Source: Parafrankia sp041008525
Lineage (GTDB): Bacteria > Actinomycetota > Actinomycetes > Frankiales > Frankiaceae
Reading direction: 5' to 3'
DNA length: 64,000 bases
NCBI RefSeq assembly: GCF_041008525.1
Contig: NZ_JBFLUG010000025.1
Span: 1 to 64,000, forward strand
Of this stretch, positions 60,344-64,000 are shown one piece after another. The notes beneath the pieces were generated by a model that was not told the DNA's origin, searched no databases, and was given only the letters and a program-made list of their open reading frames with translations. The translations under genes and the position numbers were made by a program. How positions within the stretch are numbered: the first letter of the stretch is position 1; each line of letters opens with the position of its first letter.

Positions 60344-61144
60344 GTGACTACGGAGGCAGGGGTCGGCCTCGACCGGGACGGCGGCGTGCTGCGCGTCGGC
60401 CTCGACCGACCGGAACGCCGCAACGCCCTCGACGCCGCGGCGGTGCGCCGGATCGTCGGCGCCCTCGAGGACGCGGCCACCGACGACGCGCTCCGCGTGG
60501 TCGTGATCGAGAGCCGCGGCCCGGACTTCTGCTCCGGCGCTGACTGGGTGGCCTCGAACACCGCCGGCGGTGCCCGGCCGCGCCCCGGCAGCCTGCAGCG
60601 GCGCACCGCGCTGCAGGCGCACCGGCTCATCCAGCTCATCACCGAGGTGCAGCTGCCTGTCATCTGCGTCGTCCGTGGCCACGCCGTCGGCCTGGGGTTC
60701 CAGCTCGCGCTCGCCGCCGACTTCACCGTGGCCGCCGAGAGCAGCCGGTTCTGGGAGCCGTTCCTGACCCGGGGCTTCAGCCCGGACAGTGGCGCTACCT
60801 GGCTGCTGCCCCGCCTGGTCGGCATCGCCCGGGCCAAGGAGCTGATGCTGCTCGGCCGGCGGCTGTCAGGCACCGAGGCCGCCGCGTGGGGACTCATCTA
60901 CCGGGCGGTGCCTGACGCCGAGCTGGCCGGGGCGGCCACGGAGCTGGTCGAGACACTCGGGCAGGCTGCCACGGTCGCCGTCGGGCTCACCAAGCGCCTG
61001 GTCAACCGCGGGCTGGAGCTGGGGCTGACCGAGGCGATGCAGGACGAGGCGTTCGCGCTCGAGCTGGCGTCGCGCACCGCCGACTTCAGGGAGGGGCTCG
61101 TCGCCTTCAGGGAACGGCGGTCTCCGGACTTCAGCGGGCGGTAG
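60344..61144 (+). CDS. Enoyl-CoA hydratase/isomerase family protein
   Basis: Encodes 266 aa from GTG 60344 (GGGGG 5 bases upstream; a GTG at 60338 is in frame too). Crotonase motifs LDRPERRNALDAAAV, FCSGADW and HAVGLGFQLALAADF. The first hydratase Glu is replaced by Gln120, and the second motif reads FWEPFLTRGF. So hydratase activity is doubtful, although substrate binding should be intact. Likely handles an acyl-CoA in a degradation pathway together with the neighbouring acyl-CoA dehydrogenase and synthetase. Confidence 0.85.
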   Translation: MTTEAGVGLDRDGGVLRVGLDRPERRNALDAAAVRRIVGALEDAATDDALRVVVIESRGPDFCSGADWVASNTAGGARPRPGSLQRRTALQAHRLIQLITEVQLPVICVVRGHAVGLGFQLALAADFTVAAESSRFWEPFLTRGFSPDSGATWLLPRLVGIARAKELMLLGRRLSGTEAAAWGLIYRAVPDAELAGAATELVETLGQAATVAVGLTKRLVNRGLELGLTEAMQDEAFALELASRTADFREGLVAFRERRSPDFSGR

Positions 61145-61183
61145 GCGCCGCGGCGCCCGACGAGGGGGATGGCGGACGTCGGG

Positions 61184-61978
61184 TCAGAACTGGGTGCCGC
61201 CGTCGATGTTGATGACGGCGCCGGTGAGGTAGCCCGCGCGGGGCGACAGGAGGAAGGCGAACAGGTCGCCGACCTCGCCCGGTGTGCCCGGCCGGCGCAG
61301 GGCCACGTCCATGTGCCACTCCTCGACCATGATCTGTTCGAGGAGGCCGGCCGGCGGAACGCCGCGCTCCCGGGCGAGTGTCCCGCGCAGGGCCGCGAGC
61401 GAGGCGGTCTCGATGGCGCCGGGGCAGACGCAGTTGGCCCGCACGCCCGCGCCGCCGTAGGCCCTGGCGACGGTCTTCGTGAAGGCGGCGACGCCGCTCT
61501 TGAGGGTGATGTAGGGCAGGCGGTCCGGGTGGTAGGCGCGCATTCCGTAGGCCGCGGTGGTGACCACGGTGCCCCCGCCGCCGGCGACCAGGTGCGGAAC
61601 AGCCGCCCTGACAGTGCGGACAGTCCCCATCAGCACGTCGTCGACGGCATCTGCCCAGACCTGGTCCGATGCCGCGTCGAGGCTCGCGTGCGCGGCTGTG
61701 GACGTGCCGGTCGTCACCGCGACGCCGGCGAGTCCGCCGAGGGTCCCGACCGCTTCGGTGAGGAGGCGTTCGGCCTCGCCGGGGCGGCCGACGTCGCCGA
61801 CGAGCGCCGTCGCGTGCCTCTGCCCGAGCCGCTCCACGGCCGCCCGGGCCCGGTCGGTGTCCCGGCCGACGAGCGCGACCCGCGCGCCGTCGGCGACGAG
61901 CACCTCGGCGGTGGCCAGCCCCATGCCCGCCGTCCCGCCGACGATGAGGAAACCGCGATCGCGTACGCCGAGATCCAT
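61184..61978 (-). CDS. SDR-family oxidoreductase
   Basis: Encodes 264 aa. GGTAGMG cofactor loop, Arg-Asp after strand 2 (LVGRDTDRA) suggesting NADP(H), TTAAYGMRAYHPDRLPYITLKSG with the catalytic Tyr/Lys, CPGAIETASL, and GAVINIDGGTQF at the C-terminus. GGAGG before the ATG. Lies 46 bases downstream of the acyl-CoA dehydrogenase on the same strand, so it is probably the third gene of that operon and may act as a hydroxyacyl-CoA or alcohol dehydrogenase. Confidence 0.86.
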   Translation of the reverse strand: MDLGVRDRGFLIVGGTAGMGLATAEVLVADGARVALVGRDTDRARAAVERLGQRHATALVGDVGRPGEAERLLTEAVGTLGGLAGVAVTTGTSTAAHASLDAASDQVWADAVDDVLMGTVRTVRAAVPHLVAGGGGTVVTTAAYGMRAYHPDRLPYITLKSGVAAFTKTVARAYGGAGVRANCVCPGAIETASLAALRGTLARERGVPPAGLLEQIMVEEWHMDVALRRPGTPGEVGDLFAFLLSPRAGYLTGAVINIDGGTQF

Positions 61979-62024
61979 GGGTGAGGCCTCCGTGGTGGGG
62001 TTGGCGCTGCCGGCGTGCCTGATG

Positions 62025-63215
62025 TCAGGCCGGGCGGGGCATCCCGAGGATCCGCTCGGCGATGAGAGTGCGCTGGATCTGGGAGGTGCCGGCCGCGATG
62101 CTGTACTGCAGGGACCAGAGATAGGCCCGGGCGGTCTCGACACCGTCCACCCCGCCGGCCCGCACGCCACCCGTCGCGGCGCGGCCGAGAACGCGGACCG
62201 CGAGCTCGCTCAGCTCCTGGCTGAGCTCGCTGAACCGCAGCTTGACGGCCGAGCCGGTGGGCGCGGGCAGTCCGGTGGCCTCCGCCTCGGTGATCCCCCG
62301 CTGGGCCATCCGCCACAGACCGTCGGCGTTCGCCTCCAGCCGACCGACGTGCGAGCGCAGCGCCGGGTCGTCCCAGGCGGTGCCGTCACCCGGCCCCGGT
62401 ACCAGCCGGGCCACCCTGACCAGGTCCCGGAGCTGGGAGCGCAGGGTGATGATGTGCTGGGCGAAGGCGGTGCCGCGCTCGAAGCGCAGGGTCACGTTCG
62501 TCACCCGCCACCCGTCGTTCTCCGCGCCGACGAGGTTGGTGACGGGGACCCGGACGTCGGTGAGGAACACCTCGCAGAAGTGGGCCTCGCCGTCGATGGT
62601 GCGCATCGGGCGGACCTCGACACCGGGGGAGCGCATGTCGAGGATGAGCCAGCTGATGCCGCGGTGCCTGCGGGCGCCGGGGTCGGTGCGGACCAGCAGC
62701 TCGCCGTAGTCGGCCACATGCGCCCGGGTGCTCCAGATCTTCTGGCCGTTGACGACGTAGTCGTCGCCGTCGCGGACCGCGCTGGTGCGCAGCGAGGCGA
62801 GGTCGGAGCCGGCCTGCGGCTCGGAGAAACCCTGGCACCAGACGTGTTCGCCGCGCAGGATGCGCGGCAGGTGGTAGGCCCGCTGCCCGTCGGTTCCCTC
62901 GGCGATCAGCGTCGGGCCGGCGTGCATCATCCCGACGAAGTTGACGCTGATGTACGGGGCGCCGGCGCGGGCGTACTCCTCCAGGTAGACGAGCTGCTGG
63001 GTGACCGGCAGGCCGCGGCCGCCGAACCGGCGGGGCCAGTGCAGGCCGGCATACCCGGCGTCGTACAGCCTGCGCTGCCAGCCGGTGTCGTAGGCGCGTC
63101 GCGCCGGCCAGTCACCCGGGGGCGGGGGCGGGCCGTGCTCGGGCACCGCCACCTCGAGCCAGCAGCGAAGCCCGGCGCGAAACGCCTCGTCCTCCTCGCT
63201 GTAGGTCAGGTCCAT
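62025..63215 (-). CDS. Acyl-CoA dehydrogenase
   Basis: Encodes 396 aa. All three domains: N-terminal helices (YSEEDEAFRAGLRCWLE), middle beta domain with the FAD/substrate motif CQGFSEPQAGSDLAS and VNGQKIWSTRAHVADY, and C-terminal helices ending GTSQIQRTLIAERILGMPR. It oxidises an acyl-CoA at the alpha-beta bond, passing electrons to ETF. Resembles actinobacterial FadE proteins linked to sterol or branched-acyl degradation. GGAG precedes the ATG. Starts 29 bases after the synthetase stop, so both are in one operon. Confidence 0.92.
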   Translation of the reverse strand: MDLTYSEEDEAFRAGLRCWLEVAVPEHGPPPPPGDWPARRAYDTGWQRRLYDAGYAGLHWPRRFGGRGLPVTQQLVYLEEYARAGAPYISVNFVGMMHAGPTLIAEGTDGQRAYHLPRILRGEHVWCQGFSEPQAGSDLASLRTSAVRDGDDYVVNGQKIWSTRAHVADYGELLVRTDPGARRHRGISWLILDMRSPGVEVRPMRTIDGEAHFCEVFLTDVRVPVTNLVGAENDGWRVTNVTLRFERGTAFAQHIITLRSQLRDLVRVARLVPGPGDGTAWDDPALRSHVGRLEANADGLWRMAQRGITEAEATGLPAPTGSAVKLRFSELSQELSELAVRVLGRAATGGVRAGGVDGVETARAYLWSLQYSIAAGTSQIQRTLIAERILGMPRPA

Positions 63216-63244
63216 ACCGCGCTCCTCCGGCTGTTCAGGGCTGT

Positions 63245-64000
63245 TCAGGGCTGTGGGGTGAACAGTTCGCGCACGGCGGCCAGATCGACCTTGCCCGAGG
63301 GGGTCCGCGGCAGCGCCTCGACGACCCGCAGCTGAGTCGGCAGCTCGTAACGAGCCAGGACACCGGCTGCCGCCGCCAGGAGGTCCTCGGCGCTCACCGT
63401 CACCCCGGGGCGCGGCTCGACCGCGGCCACCGGAACGGCCCCGAGGCGGGCGTCGGGGTGGCCGACCACGGCGGCGCCGCGCACGCGCGGGTCGCGTTCC
63501 AGGGCGGTGCGCACGTCGTCCGGCAGGATCTTGAAGCCGCCACGGATGATCGCCTGGTCGGCACGGCCGAGGATCCACAGAAAGCCGTCGGCGTCGAGGC
63601 GGGCGAGGTCGGTGGTGCGGGTCCAGCCGCTGTCGTCACCCAGCTGCGCCGCCCGGACCTCCAGCAGGCCTGCCTCGTCCGGCCCGCGGGGTGTGCCGCT
63701 GCCCGGGTCGACCACGCGCAGCGCGCAGCCGGCGTGGGCACGCCCGACGCTGCCGCGCTTCGCCGCCCAGTACCGCTTGTGGTCGGCGAGGTTCCAGCCG
63801 GCGACGCCGCCGCCGAACTCGGTCGCCGCGTAGGAGGTCAGCACCGGCACCCCGAACCTCGCCTGGAAGGCGTCGGCGTCCTCGGGCGCCAGCGGGGCGG
63901 TACCCGAGATCACCGACCGCACGCCGGACAGGTCGGCGGGTCCGAGGTCGGAGTCGAGGACCATCCGCAGCGCGGCCGGGACCAGGCTGACGGTCGAGGG
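63245..64000 (-). CDS. Acyl-CoA synthetase (AMP-forming), C-terminal part; runs off the window
   Basis: 251 codons are present and the frame stays open through base 64000, so the N-terminus lies outside. Visible ANL-family parts: VISGTAPLAPEDADAF, adenine/acyl site SYAATEFGGG, hinge GRADQAIIRGGFKILPDDV, VAAVEPRPG, and the catalytic Lys in PRTPSGKVDL. It activates a carboxylic acid to its CoA ester for the dehydrogenase encoded next. The acid is unknown. Confidence 0.9.
   Translation of the reverse strand, partial: PSTVSLVPAALRMVLDSDLGPADLSGVRSVISGTAPLAPEDADAFQARFGVPVLTSYAATEFGGGVAGWNLADHKRYWAAKRGSVGRAHAGCALRVVDPGSGTPRGPDEAGLLEVRAAQLGDDSGWTRTTDLARLDADGFLWILGRADQAIIRGGFKILPDDVRTALERDPRVRGAAVVGHPDARLGAVPVAAVEPRPGVTVSAEDLLAAAAGVLARYELPTQLRVVEALPRTPSGKVDLAAVRELFTPQP

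Overview
The window is high-GC DNA with strong actinobacterial character: GTG starts, 4-nt ATGA/GTGA overlaps, and GC-rich third positions that open long false frames. Family content (a mycofactocin operon, several SDRs, actinobacterial TetR regulators, an EAD-cyclase-TIR protein, a WD40 serine/threonine kinase) points to a soil actinomycete. Frankia or a close relative is the best guess from gene style alone; no rRNA, tRNA, origin, CRISPR array, transposase or integrase was seen.

Layout, left to right. 1-3.5 kb: a small lipoprotein, an orphan branched-chain-type substrate-binding lipoprotein, and a cytochrome P450 preceded by a perfect inverted repeat. 3.5-8 kb: a tightly overlapped operon on the minus strand (binding protein, TauD-like dioxygenase, permease, ATPase, TetR) for import and oxidative cleavage of a sulfonate, sulfate ester or similar compound. 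8.5-14 kb: a three-domain EAD-cyclase-TIR protein, a conserved unknown, an AlkZ-like winged-helix glycosylase and an orphan family-5 binding protein. 14.6-24 kb: two SDRs, a prolyl oligopeptidase, an NmrA-like protein, a kinase with a seven-blade WD40 sensor, a gene remnant, and a dihydrodipicolinate-reductase-like oxidoreductase. 24-30.4 kb: a secreted PKD-domain hydrolase divergent from a TetR, a membrane protein, a YdeI-like protein, an SDR, and a nitroreductase broken by an in-frame TAG.

30.4-46.4 kb is the centrepiece. A complete Cox/xanthine-dehydrogenase-type molybdenum hydroxylase operon (medium, small, SRPBCC, MoxR ATPase, VWA, XdhC, large subunit) lies directly downstream of, and on the same strand as, a mycofactocin operon (mftA-B-C-D-E-SDR-F-R). 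Just upstream of mftA is a mycofactocin-coupled SDR, separated by a 15-bp perfect hairpin. Mycofactocin is a peptide-derived redox cofactor used by dehydrogenases with tightly bound NAD, so the two SDRs are probable users. The large hydroxylase subunit carries AYRGPW at the active-site loop, so its substrate cannot be assigned to CO.

46.5-64 kb: a secreted beta-propeller lipoprotein, a two-component system, a second orphan binding protein paralogous to the one at 0.7 kb, a benzoylformate-decarboxylase-like ThDP enzyme with an altered active-site position, an MFS exporter, a membrane-anchored unknown, a secreted esterase, two divergent crotonases that each lack one usual catalytic glutamate, and an operon of SDR, acyl-CoA dehydrogenase and acyl-CoA synthetase running off the right edge. 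Overall the window is rich in oxidative and acyl-CoA catabolism with many small regulators.
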